NCBI RefSeq assembly: GCF_001639105.2
Contig: NZ_CP028906.1
Coordinates: forward strand, 86,120-142,846
Length of the DNA: 56,727 bases
Direction: 5' to 3'
Source: Azospirillum humicireducens
GTDB lineage: Bacteria > Pseudomonadota > Alphaproteobacteria > Azospirillales > Azospirillaceae
Both the position numbers and the translations under genes were made by a program. Shown piece by piece: positions 24,693 through 33,393 of this stretch. Below the pieces are notes generated by a model. That model ran no database searches. It was not told the origin of the DNA and was given only the letters and a program-made list of their open reading frames with translations. Position 1 is the first letter of the stretch. Each line of letters opens with the position of its first letter.

Positions 24693-25061
24693 ATGAAGAT
24701 TCTGATTGTCGATGATGCGGAGAACGTCCGCTATTCGCTGCGCACCAGCCTGGAAGATGCGGGCTACGCCGTGGATGAAGCGGTTGATGGTGAGGAAGCG
24801 CTCATGCGCCTGCAATCCGACGCCTTCGATTTAGTGATCGCTGACGTGTGGATGCCGCGCCTGAATGGCATCGACCTTCTTCAACAGATGCGCAAGTCCA
24901 GTCCAAACACGGCCGTCTTCGTCATCACTGGGGGCGCAGCCCGCATTCCTATCGAGAGCACGGCCGCAATGGCGCGTACCTGGGGTGCCGACCACGTGTT
25001 CTACAAGCCATTCGATAATGAAGATTTGATCACCGCTATTAGTAAGCGCAGCATCAAATAG
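24693..25061 (+). CDS. Stand-alone response-regulator receiver protein
   Basis: A single receiver domain of 122 residues: acidic pair VDDAE at the N-terminus, phospho-acceptor Asp about 51 (VIADVWMPRLNG), and switch Lys in FYKPFDNED. There is no output domain, so it should act by protein contact, as in CheY-like or Spo0F-like proteins. Given the flagellin locus 2.3 kb away, a motility role is possible but not shown. The ATG at 24693 lies seven bases after the kinase stop. Confidence 0.9.
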   Translation: MKILIVDDAENVRYSLRTSLEDAGYAVDEAVDGEEALMRLQSDAFDLVIADVWMPRLNGIDLLQQMRKSSPNTAVFVITGGAARIPIESTAAMARTWGADHVFYKPFDNEDLITAISKRSIK

Positions 25062-25128
25062 AGACTTAATTATGGAGAGAAATCAGCCTTATTTATAAGA
25101 GAAATGCCGATTCCTCCGAGCTTATGAC

Positions 25129-26685
25129 TTAAATTGGGATCGATGGATTCTCGTAATCCTGTTTTTCGCAATTCCACCAGGGCAGTATTTCCCCAATACG
25201 GTCAAGAAATGGATAAGGCCGGGCTGCCCCTTGAGAGACAGCATGAGCGACCGAGAGAATCCAACCCTTCTTTTCGCCCGAACAAACACCACGGCAGGCA
25301 GTAAGAAAGGCTTCAGCAGAGCCATTTTGAAGGACAAACTCAATATCGTCGATAACGCAGAACGCGATATCTCGGCGATCTTGTGGCTCAATGCCGCCTT
25401 CCTGATCCGCCATAGCATGAGCAGCTCTATAAACGTGTGCCTCTTGATTACGCGCCATGGTCAGCCAGCTATCTGCCGTTATTAGGATCCCCTGGCAGTC
25501 AGAATGGACTTCAACTATATCCGTTACCTTGGTCCGGGCATGCGCGAAAAAACGCCATATCTGGAAGATTCCCTTGGCGATTTCGTTAAAGCCCAGTGAT
25601 GCCGCAGCAGCAGGATCATCAGAAAACCGAGCATCAAACGACATGCGCTTTGCTTTACATTCAGCAACGAGATGAACAACACCATTATTCATAACCAACA
25701 CATCAGGTGTACGATATCTCGATTTCTTTGTTCCATAATTCTGTTCGCCAATGACGGTAAATGGCCGCATCATCGCCTGAAGATAATCGAGGCAGTACTG
25801 CTCAAAGCGACTTCCGATCTCAGTCCATACCGCAGCTCCTCCAGTAACGACGTCACGATGAAGGCCCGAGGTAAATCGATAGGTGATGAGTTCAGAAATC
25901 GGAGCACGAAGCCGCTCGTTCCGATCACCAAATGTAATTACAGGGAAGTCGCGCAGGATGCTTGGCCGATAGGCCGTGTGCCGCCTGTCAGCACGGATCA
26001 TCATTGCATGCGAACGCGCCGCAGCATGAGGTAATGCATATTTCGCGAGCGCTGCCTCGCGTTGATCTGGCGTAATCGCAATGGAAGAAAGATCCTGGAA
26101 CCTGCCAGTGGAACTAGCATGACCAAGCCTTGACGACAGGTAGAATCCGACTTTTACGAAATCAGATACTGTAATTCCTGCACTACTTTCGAAAAAAGAA
26201 GCCGCGCGGCCACTGCCGTAGAGATATAGTGAGCGATAAACGCTTGGTCCGTTGGCGATTCCGCGCTGCCAGGGGAACTGGCGTTGTGCAATTCGCGCCA
26301 TCTCTGTAAAGACATCATGTTTTGCAAGGAAAATGCCGTCTTCGGCATTCTCAAGTTCAATTAAAACATTGGCAAGAAGACGCATTGAAGCAAAACGATC
26401 AGCGCGCAATATGCGGGACATCCCCACGCCAAAGCCGGGCTTTTTAGGCGTTGCCAGCAATTCGTTAACAATTGTCTCAAGGATCCAAAGCGGAATATGA
26501 TAGTCTGATTGGAGGGAGGCACCGACTGCTTCAGAGGGAAAATCACGGAGAAATTGGAGAGGAGCTGGATTTCCCGCCTGAAGCTGCGCGATTGCTGAAA
26601 CAAGTGCAATCATTCCTTCATCAACACTTTGGGCGAGAAGCCGTTCTAATTTTCGGCGCATAACATCTCTGCCTAACCTACCCAC
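25129..26685 (-). CDS. Unknown protein with a PD-(D/E)XK nuclease motif (518 aa)
   Basis: I do not recognise the family. The C-terminal half has an E ... PD ... ExK arrangement: GSRFEQYC (Glu about 295), YRTPDVLVMN (Asp about 328) and HLVAECKAKR (Glu about 342, Lys about 344), which fits a PD-(D/E)XK nuclease core. The N-terminal 300 residues are mostly helical. No helicase or ATPase motif is visible. I chose the GTG at 26685 because GGAGGA precedes it; 26712 and 26661 are alternatives. It stands alone between the receiver and the MarR gene. Its place in the island suggests defence (inference). Confidence 0.75.
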   Translation of the reverse strand: MGRLGRDVMRRKLERLLAQSVDEGMIALVSAIAQLQAGNPAPLQFLRDFPSEAVGASLQSDYHIPLWILETIVNELLATPKKPGFGVGMSRILRADRFASMRLLANVLIELENAEDGIFLAKHDVFTEMARIAQRQFPWQRGIANGPSVYRSLYLYGSGRAASFFESSAGITVSDFVKVGFYLSSRLGHASSTGRFQDLSSIAITPDQREAALAKYALPHAAARSHAMMIRADRRHTAYRPSILRDFPVITFGDRNERLRAPISELITYRFTSGLHRDVVTGGAAVWTEIGSRFEQYCLDYLQAMMRPFTVIGEQNYGTKKSRYRTPDVLVMNNGVVHLVAECKAKRMSFDARFSDDPAAAASLGFNEIAKGIFQIWRFFAHARTKVTDIVEVHSDCQGILITADSWLTMARNQEAHVYRAAHAMADQEGGIEPQDRRDIAFCVIDDIEFVLQNGSAEAFLTACRGVCSGEKKGWILSVAHAVSQGAARPYPFLDRIGEILPWWNCEKQDYENPSIPI

Positions 26686-26817
26686 CGCATATCCTCCAAC
26701 AACGCCCGACACGTATTAATATATTACCGTGTAAAAATCCGAAGATAGCTACATATGGACGATGTACACTATATCGTTTGCACAGATGGTTTTGCTTCTT
26801 CCTTAAGGTGCATTTCT

Positions 26818-27258
26818 TCAATCCCCAGATTTACCTTGTCTCAATTCTAGCAAACGATGCAGGAGCTTGGTTGCTATACGTGCGTAGGTGTCTATCTCCT
26901 CCTCGGGCATGTCTGCCAACGCACGTTCCAGCACAAGTCGTGGATCGCACTTCAGCAGCTCGCGCCCTTTCTCTGTAAGCTCCAGCAAATCCGCCCGTGC
27001 GTCGCGTGGGTTGGGCAGCTTGACCAGCAACCCCTTATCCACCAGCGTAACTACCGTGCGGGCTACACTGGCAATTGCCAAGTCCTGGTAGCGTGCAAGC
27101 GCAGATGCCGTGCGCTGAGCTTCTGACACCTCCGCAAAATAGCGAAGCGCCACCCACTGCGCAGGGTAAAGTCCCTCCGAGTGAGCAGAAGCGTGCAGGA
27201 GACGGGAAGTATTTTCTACTACCGACGCAAGGCCAGGAATTGACACGCTTCGCGTCAT
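26818..27258 (-). CDS. MarR-family transcriptional regulator
   Basis: Winged-helix protein of 146 residues with the MarR layout: a helical dimer segment, AQWVALRYFAE, then the recognition region (YQDLAIASVARTVVTLVDKGLL) and the wing (KLPNPRDARADLLELTEKGRELL). It is divergent from the flagellin gene over 150 bases, the usual arrangement for local control, so flagellin is its likely target (inference). The intergenic space contains two copies of ACTCATCACTGC. Confidence 0.88.
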   Translation of the reverse strand: MTRSVSIPGLASVVENTSRLLHASAHSEGLYPAQWVALRYFAEVSEAQRTASALARYQDLAIASVARTVVTLVDKGLLVKLPNPRDARADLLELTEKGRELLKCDPRLVLERALADMPEEEIDTYARIATKLLHRLLELRQGKSGD

Positions 27259-27354
27259 TATAACTGCACCACTCTTTTGCTCAACGTAATCGTCATATTA
27301 TCGAGAATCTTATAGCAGCGCCATACGCCAACGAAACCAATTAAACAAACATTA

Positions 27355-27391
27355 ACTCATCACTGCATACTATATGATTACTCATCACTGC
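27355..27391. promoter_or_regulatory. Direct repeats ACTCATCACTGC between marR and flagellin genes
   Basis: Two identical 12-base copies (27355-27366 and 27380-27391) with 25-bp start-to-start spacing flank TACTATATGATT. They may be the MarR operator or part of the flagellin promoter. A similar sequence occurs at 38682 and, more loosely, at 35401. Confidence 0.5.
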
Positions 27392-27408
27392 TGTGTATTG
27401 GTGTGGCA

Positions 27409-29949
27409 ATGGCTGGAAGCAGCACGACAATAACGACGGCAGCGCGAAGCAACGTGCTGACCCTCCAGTCCGTGCAGCAAAAAATCAACGCATCTCAAGC
27501 CCGCCTTGCCACCGGCAGCCGCATCACAGCCGCGCTGGACAATCCCCCGGTCTATTTCGCCGCGAAGGGAATGGACGAACGCGCAAATGACATGATGGCG
27601 TTGAAGGACGCCATGGGACAGGCGATCAGCACCGTGAAGGCCGCCGATGAAGGTGTGCAGCACATCGGGGAACTGGTCGAGCATGCGAGAGGCTTGACCG
27701 TTGCCGCCCTGCAAAACCTTGGCAACGATCCAGCAAGCCGAGAAAGCCGCCGCAAACTGGCGGAACAGTATGACGGTTTGCTGACCCAAATCGACAAGAT
27801 GGCCGAAGACAGCGGCTACGGTGGCAAGAATCTCATCAACAACGTCAGCACACAGTTTCTGCCATCGGTCGCCGATAAAGTCGAAGCCGCCTCCGTTCCA
27901 GGCATTCGGCGCGCCGACGTCACTAACGCGAATGACATGAACACCTACAAGGTCCGCGTCCATGGCGATGGCGCCATCACCGCTTCCGAAGACAGCCTGC
28001 GCGCAATTGACGACAGCCTCGGGGTGAAGAATTTTCGATTGTTCGGCTTCAACAGTCTGACGCAAGGGAGCTTTGACAACCTCGCTGTGAGTTTGCGCCG
28101 CCAGGGTGCCGACAAAGCCGTTCTGTCAGTCCGGGACGGGGGCGAAACACGCGACGTTGAAATCGACCTGAAGGACGCCGCCAACATGACACGCCCGAAA
28201 GCCTTCCGCACGGAATTCCAAAGTGGTGCCTGGGTTGCCTTCGACTATGACGTGGCCGATCTGGCGAAGCGACTGACGGACAACGCCATCATCGAGGTTC
28301 CTGTCAGCAAGAACATCGACCTTTCCATTGACGTAACGGACAACAGTGGCCGTACTGTGCGTCACAGCCTGACGGGGCAAGATGGCGGCAATCGCATCGT
28401 TCCGGGCGAGAACAGCTTCATCTTCGACGACGGTACTGTGCGCGTCGATGTGGACCCGAAGCTGATACAGCAGGCATCCAACTACGCCGAAAAGCTGAAA
28501 ATTGACGGCCCACTTGCGCCTGCCTTGAGTAATATTAAGGCACATAATCGCGCAACAGATGGGGCATTCACAATTCAGTACGAAGAAAGCGCGCAGACCG
28601 GATACTTAATTCCGCAGCCAACATTTGGGTTTGATCCCAATTATGGTTTCGCTTCGCAGATGATTCAGCGCCCCGCTGTTACTCAACAAGTTAGCTTCAA
28701 CTTTTTCTCAGACGGTGGTTGGATTACAGCCGATTCAGATTTCGGTTCACTGGAGGCAAAACCTACAAGCGCTGTACATATTCAGCAGACTAATGGCGCA
28801 TTCGCACCATCCGTCATCCCCATTATGGGAACCTGGAACTTTGACGATTTCCCAGTTGGATGGGGAAATTTCTCAAGTTCCACAACCATAGCTGTGAACG
28901 TTAGTGGGAACGATGCGGCAGGTGTTGGGAAACGGAAGGTTATCTTCACCGACACCACGGGGAGTTCTGCAGAAGCAATTGTCGGCAACACCGAAACCAC
29001 TCCCGATGATTCTTTTACCGTGACTCTGAAGGGGGGAGCCAATGACGGCGCCAATGTGACTGTTTATGCAGGAGACGGCTTCGGATTGCCTTATGAACAG
29101 CGTATTTCTGTTTTCACAGGTTCTGCAATCTACCAAGCAAATTCATATGGAGGACCAGCCACATTAGATCTCAAAGATGCTGATGCAAGCTCAAATATCG
29201 CAATGTCTGGCGTTCTGAACGTCATTACCGGTGTCAATGACAGTGCTCGCCCTGGCTACCGTACTGTTACCTTACAACCTGGAAGCTCCGGCATAAACGG
29301 AGGATCACACAGCTTCGAAATTTCGAACGCCGCTATTAACGATCAATCATTCACCATTCCCTCAGGTTACTTTAAGGGAATGACGATTCGCATGGATTTT
29401 GCGACCGGTTCCGGCTTCAACGAATTCTTCATTAATCCCGCACCGAAGGTAGCCACCACAAGCCCGACTACGGTGCTCTATCGGGCTGCCAATTCTGGGA
29501 AGCCATTCGACCTGAATGTTCAGCAGCATACCAGCACTTTGGATGGAGCTGACCTGCGGGTTCAGCTTGGATTTGCCCAGAATGACAACCTGACCGTACG
29601 GGCGTTGAACCTGACCGCCAACGGCACCGGCTTGCGGATCGACCGCAGCGTGAACGGCTGGGAAAGCCGCGAGGACATTGAGAAGGCCGCCACCGAATTG
29701 GATGGAGCGATGCAGAAGCTCCGCTCCGCCGGCACGGAACTCAGCAACGGCCTGAACATCATCACTACGCGCGAGACGTTCACCAAGGAATTCTCCGACG
29801 TGCTGTCGGAAGGAGCAGCCAAGTTGACCCTGCTCGACCAGAACGAGGAAAGCTCAAACCTACTCATGCTGCAAACGCGCCAGCAATTGAGCATGACCGC
29901 CTTAACCCTCGCCGCCAAGAGCCAGCAGTCAATCCTGAATTTGTTTTGA
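27409..29949 (+). CDS. Large flagellin
   Basis: The N-terminal 150 residues follow flagellin D0/D1 (SNVLTLQSVQQKINASQARL, TGSRITAALDNPPVYFAAKG), and the C-terminal 80 residues are the matching D1/D0 helix (GLNIITTRETFTKEFSDVL, then LQTRQQLSMTALTLAAKSQQ). The 600 residues between are variable, Gly/Thr/Asn/Ser-rich and beta-like, a surface-exposed region. Length is 846 residues, much larger than typical flagellins. Ends are GC-rich while about 28540-29500 is AT-richer, suggesting a mosaic. It has no secretion signal, as expected for type III export. No other flagellar gene is in the island, so it must use the host's export apparatus. Start may be GTG at 27403. Confidence 0.9.
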   Translation: MAGSSTTITTAARSNVLTLQSVQQKINASQARLATGSRITAALDNPPVYFAAKGMDERANDMMALKDAMGQAISTVKAADEGVQHIGELVEHARGLTVAALQNLGNDPASRESRRKLAEQYDGLLTQIDKMAEDSGYGGKNLINNVSTQFLPSVADKVEAASVPGIRRADVTNANDMNTYKVRVHGDGAITASEDSLRAIDDSLGVKNFRLFGFNSLTQGSFDNLAVSLRRQGADKAVLSVRDGGETRDVEIDLKDAANMTRPKAFRTEFQSGAWVAFDYDVADLAKRLTDNAIIEVPVSKNIDLSIDVTDNSGRTVRHSLTGQDGGNRIVPGENSFIFDDGTVRVDVDPKLIQQASNYAEKLKIDGPLAPALSNIKAHNRATDGAFTIQYEESAQTGYLIPQPTFGFDPNYGFASQMIQRPAVTQQVSFNFFSDGGWITADSDFGSLEAKPTSAVHIQQTNGAFAPSVIPIMGTWNFDDFPVGWGNFSSSTTIAVNVSGNDAAGVGKRKVIFTDTTGSSAEAIVGNTETTPDDSFTVTLKGGANDGANVTVYAGDGFGLPYEQRISVFTGSAIYQANSYGGPATLDLKDADASSNIAMSGVLNVITGVNDSARPGYRTVTLQPGSSGINGGSHSFEISNAAINDQSFTIPSGYFKGMTIRMDFATGSGFNEFFINPAPKVATTSPTTVLYRAANSGKPFDLNVQQHTSTLDGADLRVQLGFAQNDNLTVRALNLTANGTGLRIDRSVNGWESREDIEKAATELDGAMQKLRSAGTELSNGLNIITTRETFTKEFSDVLSEGAAKLTLLDQNEESSNLLMLQTRQQLSMTALTLAAKSQQSILNLF

Positions 29950-29983
29950 GCAATCCCGCACGCGCTTTTCTGGAAAACAAGCA

Positions 29984-31309
29984 ATGAAAATAGATGAGCG
30001 GGCACGTGTCAGCCAATCTGAACTCAATGCCCTATATGACCAGCATGTACTGTTTTTGAAGCGCAAAGGTGGAAAACGCATTGCATTGAATATGAAGCGC
30101 GCGGAGCGTCTGGATTTCTCCACAAAATTGCTGATGGCGGCTGACATGACGGGCGCTTTGCTAGACGGCAGTAAGTTCACCCGCGCCAATCTGTCCGAGG
30201 CCAATCTGTTCGGCGCCAGCCTCATCAACTGCGATCTCCGCTATGCGACCTTGAAAAAAACTGATTTGCGGGGTGCACGCCTGCGCAGCGCCAATCTGTC
30301 GGAAGCCATTCTCGACTTCGCGGACTTTCGGGAAGGCACCCTACTCAACAAAGGCAGCGGAGGTGCCCTTGTAAATGCCTTTGCCGAGGACGGACGATCG
30401 CTGATGGAGCGAGCGATGTTTCGCAACGTGCAGGCCAAGGGTGCCAAATTCTCCCGCTCCATTGCAGCGGGCACCGACCTTACCAATGCCAACTTCGAGA
30501 ACGCCCGCATGAACGGAGCGGACTTCGTCGGCAGCACGTTGAAGAAGGTCAATTTCACAGGCGCCAACTTGAGCAACTGCAACTTCTGCGGCGCCAACCT
30601 CCAGGGTGCCATCCTTGTCGGGGCAGTTCTTGATGGCGCATTGTTTCACGATGCCGACCTTACGACGACCGTCGTTGGTCGCGACGCTTTGCTGAAGGCT
30701 GACGTGCGGAACGCCCGCCTACCCAGTGGGCTAGATGCGTTGGAGCAGTCCATTCAAGACATCATCCGCGCCCATTCGCAATGGGTGCTCTCCCTGGGCG
30801 CCAGTGGTGCGCAGGCCAATCTGTCCGCCGTCGATCTGCGCAACGTCGATCTCAGCGGGACGGATTTCTCAGCGGCCAACTTTCAGGCCGCCATGCTGTT
30901 CGATAGCAAGTTGGAGGACTGCTGCTTCACCATGGCCGACCTTACGTCCTGCAATGCCATGAACGCCGACCTGACGGATGCCGACTGCAAGGGCACGAAC
31001 TTCAAGGGCGCCATGTTGCAGCGTGCCCGCCTGACCAATGCCGACTGCTCTCCGATGAAGATCATGGCGGGGCTGAGTTCCATCGACTGGCCAGCAAATT
31101 TTATCGATGTCGATCTCTCCGAAGCAGATTTGCGGAACGGCAATTTCCAAGGCGCAAACTTCACGCAAGCTGTTTTGAAAGGAGCCGACCTCCGGGGCGC
31201 CAATCTACAGAAGGCTGTACTTGTAGATGCCGACCTGACCGATGCAGACCTCCGCGACGCCAATCTTGTCGGCGCTGATCTGCGGGGTGTTCTTGGAATC
31301 CGGCGATAG
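29984..31309 (+). CDS. Pentapeptide-repeat protein
   Basis: Of the 441 residues, about 50-235 and 280-441 are runs of A(D/N)LXX repeats (ANLSEANLFGASL, ADLRGANLQKAVLVDADLTD), which fold as a right-handed square beta-helix. A 45-residue non-repeat linker and a short charged N-terminus (DERARVSQSELNALYDQHVL) complete it. It lacks a signal peptide. Functions of such proteins vary (DNA mimicry, scaffold), and none can be assigned. It follows the flagellin gene by 34 bases in the same direction, so co-transcription is likely. Confidence 0.9.
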   Translation: MKIDERARVSQSELNALYDQHVLFLKRKGGKRIALNMKRAERLDFSTKLLMAADMTGALLDGSKFTRANLSEANLFGASLINCDLRYATLKKTDLRGARLRSANLSEAILDFADFREGTLLNKGSGGALVNAFAEDGRSLMERAMFRNVQAKGAKFSRSIAAGTDLTNANFENARMNGADFVGSTLKKVNFTGANLSNCNFCGANLQGAILVGAVLDGALFHDADLTTTVVGRDALLKADVRNARLPSGLDALEQSIQDIIRAHSQWVLSLGASGAQANLSAVDLRNVDLSGTDFSAANFQAAMLFDSKLEDCCFTMADLTSCNAMNADLTDADCKGTNFKGAMLQRARLTNADCSPMKIMAGLSSIDWPANFIDVDLSEADLRNGNFQGANFTQAVLKGADLRGANLQKAVLVDADLTDADLRDANLVGADLRGVLGIRR

Positions 31310-31318
31310 TTGTACCAA

Positions 31319-31555
31319 ATGCTCTCTTCGCCAATTGCCCCCCTTCCCCAACTCCATTTCTCGGCACATTCGGATGCAGAAGCGTTCCTGCGTTCACTTG
31401 GCTGGCGCAAGACCGCTGAGGCAGGTGTATACAAACGCTCTTCCGGCAATGAAGAATTATACGCCTTGATTCGTAACACGGCGCTTGGAGCTGTTGTGTG
31501 GCTGTCGAAGTCAGCTCCTTGCTTGATCTCAAAGCCCAACCAACCAAAAACATAA
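31319..31555 (+). CDS. Small hypothetical protein (78 aa)
   Basis: Frame begins nine bases after the pentapeptide gene. The middle reads like a real protein (HSDAEAFLRSLGWRKTAEAG, then alternating hydrophobic strands GAVVWLSKSAP). No family recognised. There is no clear ribosome site, so translation would rely on coupling to the upstream gene. Confidence 0.4.
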   Translation: MLSSPIAPLPQLHFSAHSDAEAFLRSLGWRKTAEAGVYKRSSGNEELYALIRNTALGAVVWLSKSAPCLISKPNQPKT

Positions 31556-31683
31556 GAAAAGCAACATTCTGTTAGGTTTCCTGCTAAGTCCTTCTGGCGC
31601 AACGCGTCCCAGCCCTCCTAGGCAAACCGGGCAACCGCAAACATAATCATTTCCACCAATGCGTGGATTTGATGGAGTTTGCG

Positions 31684-32256
31684 ATGAAACAGGCTCGGGT
31701 GCTTACGGAGCCGGAACAACGGCGCTTGCTGGCGGTGATCGCGGACACCCGCTACGCCGCCCGCAACCGCATAGCGTTCATGCTCAGCTATATGGGTGGG
31801 CTGCGGGTGGGCGAGATCGCTGCACTGACGGTCGGCGACGTGCTCGACGGCGAAGGACGTGTGCGCGAGCAAATCCGCCTGTCAGCCGAGATCACCAAGG
31901 GCGGGCATGCGCGCACAGCTTTCGTCAATGACCGGCTACGCAAAGAGCTGGAACGTTACACCGACAGCCTGAGCGAAAAGCAGCGCCAGTCAGGGCGCCC
32001 ACTGCTTGTCACGCAGAAGGGCAAGCCCTTCACGGCAAACGTGCTATGCCAGCTTATGGGCGGGCTTTACAAGCAGGCTGGGTTTGACGGAGCGAGCAGC
32101 CACAGCGGGCGGCGCTGGTTCATCACCAAGCTCGCCCACAGTGGCGTCAGCGCCAAGGTGATTATGACCCTTGCAGGGCACAAGCACCTCAGCACTACGC
32201 AGCGGTACATCGACGTTAATGATGACATGCTGCGTAAGGCAGTCGCCTTAATTTAG
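31684..32256 (+). CDS. Tyrosine recombinase, catalytic domain only
   Basis: The 190 residues carry the full catalytic set: Arg in MGGLRVGEIAAL, Lys in ITKGGHARTAF, HSGRRWFITKLA, GHKHLSTTQRYIDV with the nucleophile Tyr. The N-terminal core-binding domain is absent, so this is a short recombinase like those of resolution or inversion systems rather than an arm-binding integrase. The ATG at 31684 has GGAG upstream; earlier in-frame starts at 31663 and 31672 lack one. It might act on the nearby flagellin locus or be a relic of another element (inference). Confidence 0.88.
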   Translation: MKQARVLTEPEQRRLLAVIADTRYAARNRIAFMLSYMGGLRVGEIAALTVGDVLDGEGRVREQIRLSAEITKGGHARTAFVNDRLRKELERYTDSLSEKQRQSGRPLLVTQKGKPFTANVLCQLMGGLYKQAGFDGASSHSGRRWFITKLAHSGVSAKVIMTLAGHKHLSTTQRYIDVNDDMLRKAVALI

Positions 32257-32349
32257 ATAAGGCCTAGGGAGCATTTTTTGGAATACTCCCAAATGCTGCA
32301 TCTATTAAATTGAGTTTAATTTACCTTTCGCCCTGGATGGTTAAGGACA

Positions 32350-33393
32350 TTACACCTCGCTTTTAGCCGCCCCAACATAGCAAGGATCGTCGCCGACCCC
32401 ATTCATTAAAGCCCACGTTTGGACTTCGCCCAAGAGCTTAATATTTACCGAATCTTCTATCTTCCCATTACCAACGTATGGACAGTGTTCATCACCTTCT
32501 TTCATTTCGCGGAATCTGTCCAAGACCACTCGCCGCAGCTCTTCATCCTTACAAATTCTCTCGTATGCGGCCAACGGCTTATCTTTTCCCAGTTCATCAC
32601 CGCCAAGGAAGCGCTCAAAATCTGGCAAGCTAATTCGGTGGCGAACGGCAACTCCAGATTCGCGACATTCTGTAATGGCTTTAAAGATCTTATCGTTCTC
32701 ACCCCACATCCCATTTGCTCGCAAATCCCCTTTTTTATTTGCGTAATAGGGCGCGTCGCTGTCATGGATAATTCCAAAGGGAATTCGGAAATGGTGTAGA
32801 ATACGGATAAGTGGGAGCAGAAGTGCCTTACCTCGTGCACGTACGACAGTAATTTCCTCCGCCAACGTATCTTGAGGCTCAACAACAGCGGCGATAAATG
32901 CGGCGTGCTCAGTATCGCCTTCTACAAGAACTGGATAGGAGCCAAAAAACATTTCAGATAGCCCGACATCCATTAGCTGAAGCGCCTGCAGTCGCTTTTT
33001 TGTTTCCGGGTCAAAATCTAAGCTGTCCGCTTGATAGGTGCGCGGCGTAACATGATCGCCAGTACCGTCACGAGCCCGCTCTAAGCGCACGATTGTTGTA
33101 TGGTCTTCTAACGGATTTACAAAAAAGGGGGAGTGGGTCGTGAGCATTACTTGCCACTCGGGATCTTTAGCCAGTGTATACAGATGACGTTGGGCAGCAC
33201 GAGCTGCCATAGGGTGAAGTGCGTTTTCCGGCTCGTCCATCAATAGGATATGACCTGGAAAGGCGGGATCTTCCTTACTATCGGCCGAGGGTATCTCAGC
33301 GGGCGGATCAGTAGCGATCACACCGATCGCAGAAGCAATTGCATCAATTCTTTCTTGTAGAACTTCAGCATCCGCTTCCTTTCCCTTCCCTAA
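32350..33393 (-). CDS. C-terminal half of an OLD-family endonuclease (Walker B, TOPRIM)
   Basis: This frame continues the gene at 33390-34358 after a -1 shift. It contains Walker B HILLMDEPENALHP, the switch histidine in VMLTTHSPFF, and a TOPRIM nuclease domain with PVLVEGDTEHAAF (metal-binding Glu) and GIIHDSDAPY (Asp-x-Asp). The first in-frame start is a GTG at 33321 without a ribosome site, so independent translation is unlikely. Joined with the upstream half the product would be about 669 residues, right for class 1 OLD proteins, which act as ATP-dependent DNA nucleases in phage defence. Broken or programmed, the halves belong together. Confidence 0.85.
   Translation of the reverse strand, partial: LGKGKEADAEVLQERIDAIASAIGVIATDPPAEIPSADSKEDPAFPGHILLMDEPENALHPMAARAAQRHLYTLAKDPEWQVMLTTHSPFFVNPLEDHTTIVRLERARDGTGDHVTPRTYQADSLDFDPETKKRLQALQLMDVGLSEMFFGSYPVLVEGDTEHAAFIAAVVEPQDTLAEEITVVRARGKALLLPLIRILHHFRIPFGIIHDSDAPYYANKKGDLRANGMWGENDKIFKAITECRESGVAVRHRISLPDFERFLGGDELGKDKPLAAYERICKDEELRRVVLDRFREMKEGDEHCPYVGNGKIEDSVNIKLLGEVQTWALMNGVGDDPCYVGAAKSEV

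Noticed and set aside
31618..31872. Minus-strand frame overlapping the short recombinase
   Set aside because: Shadow of the recombinase gene.
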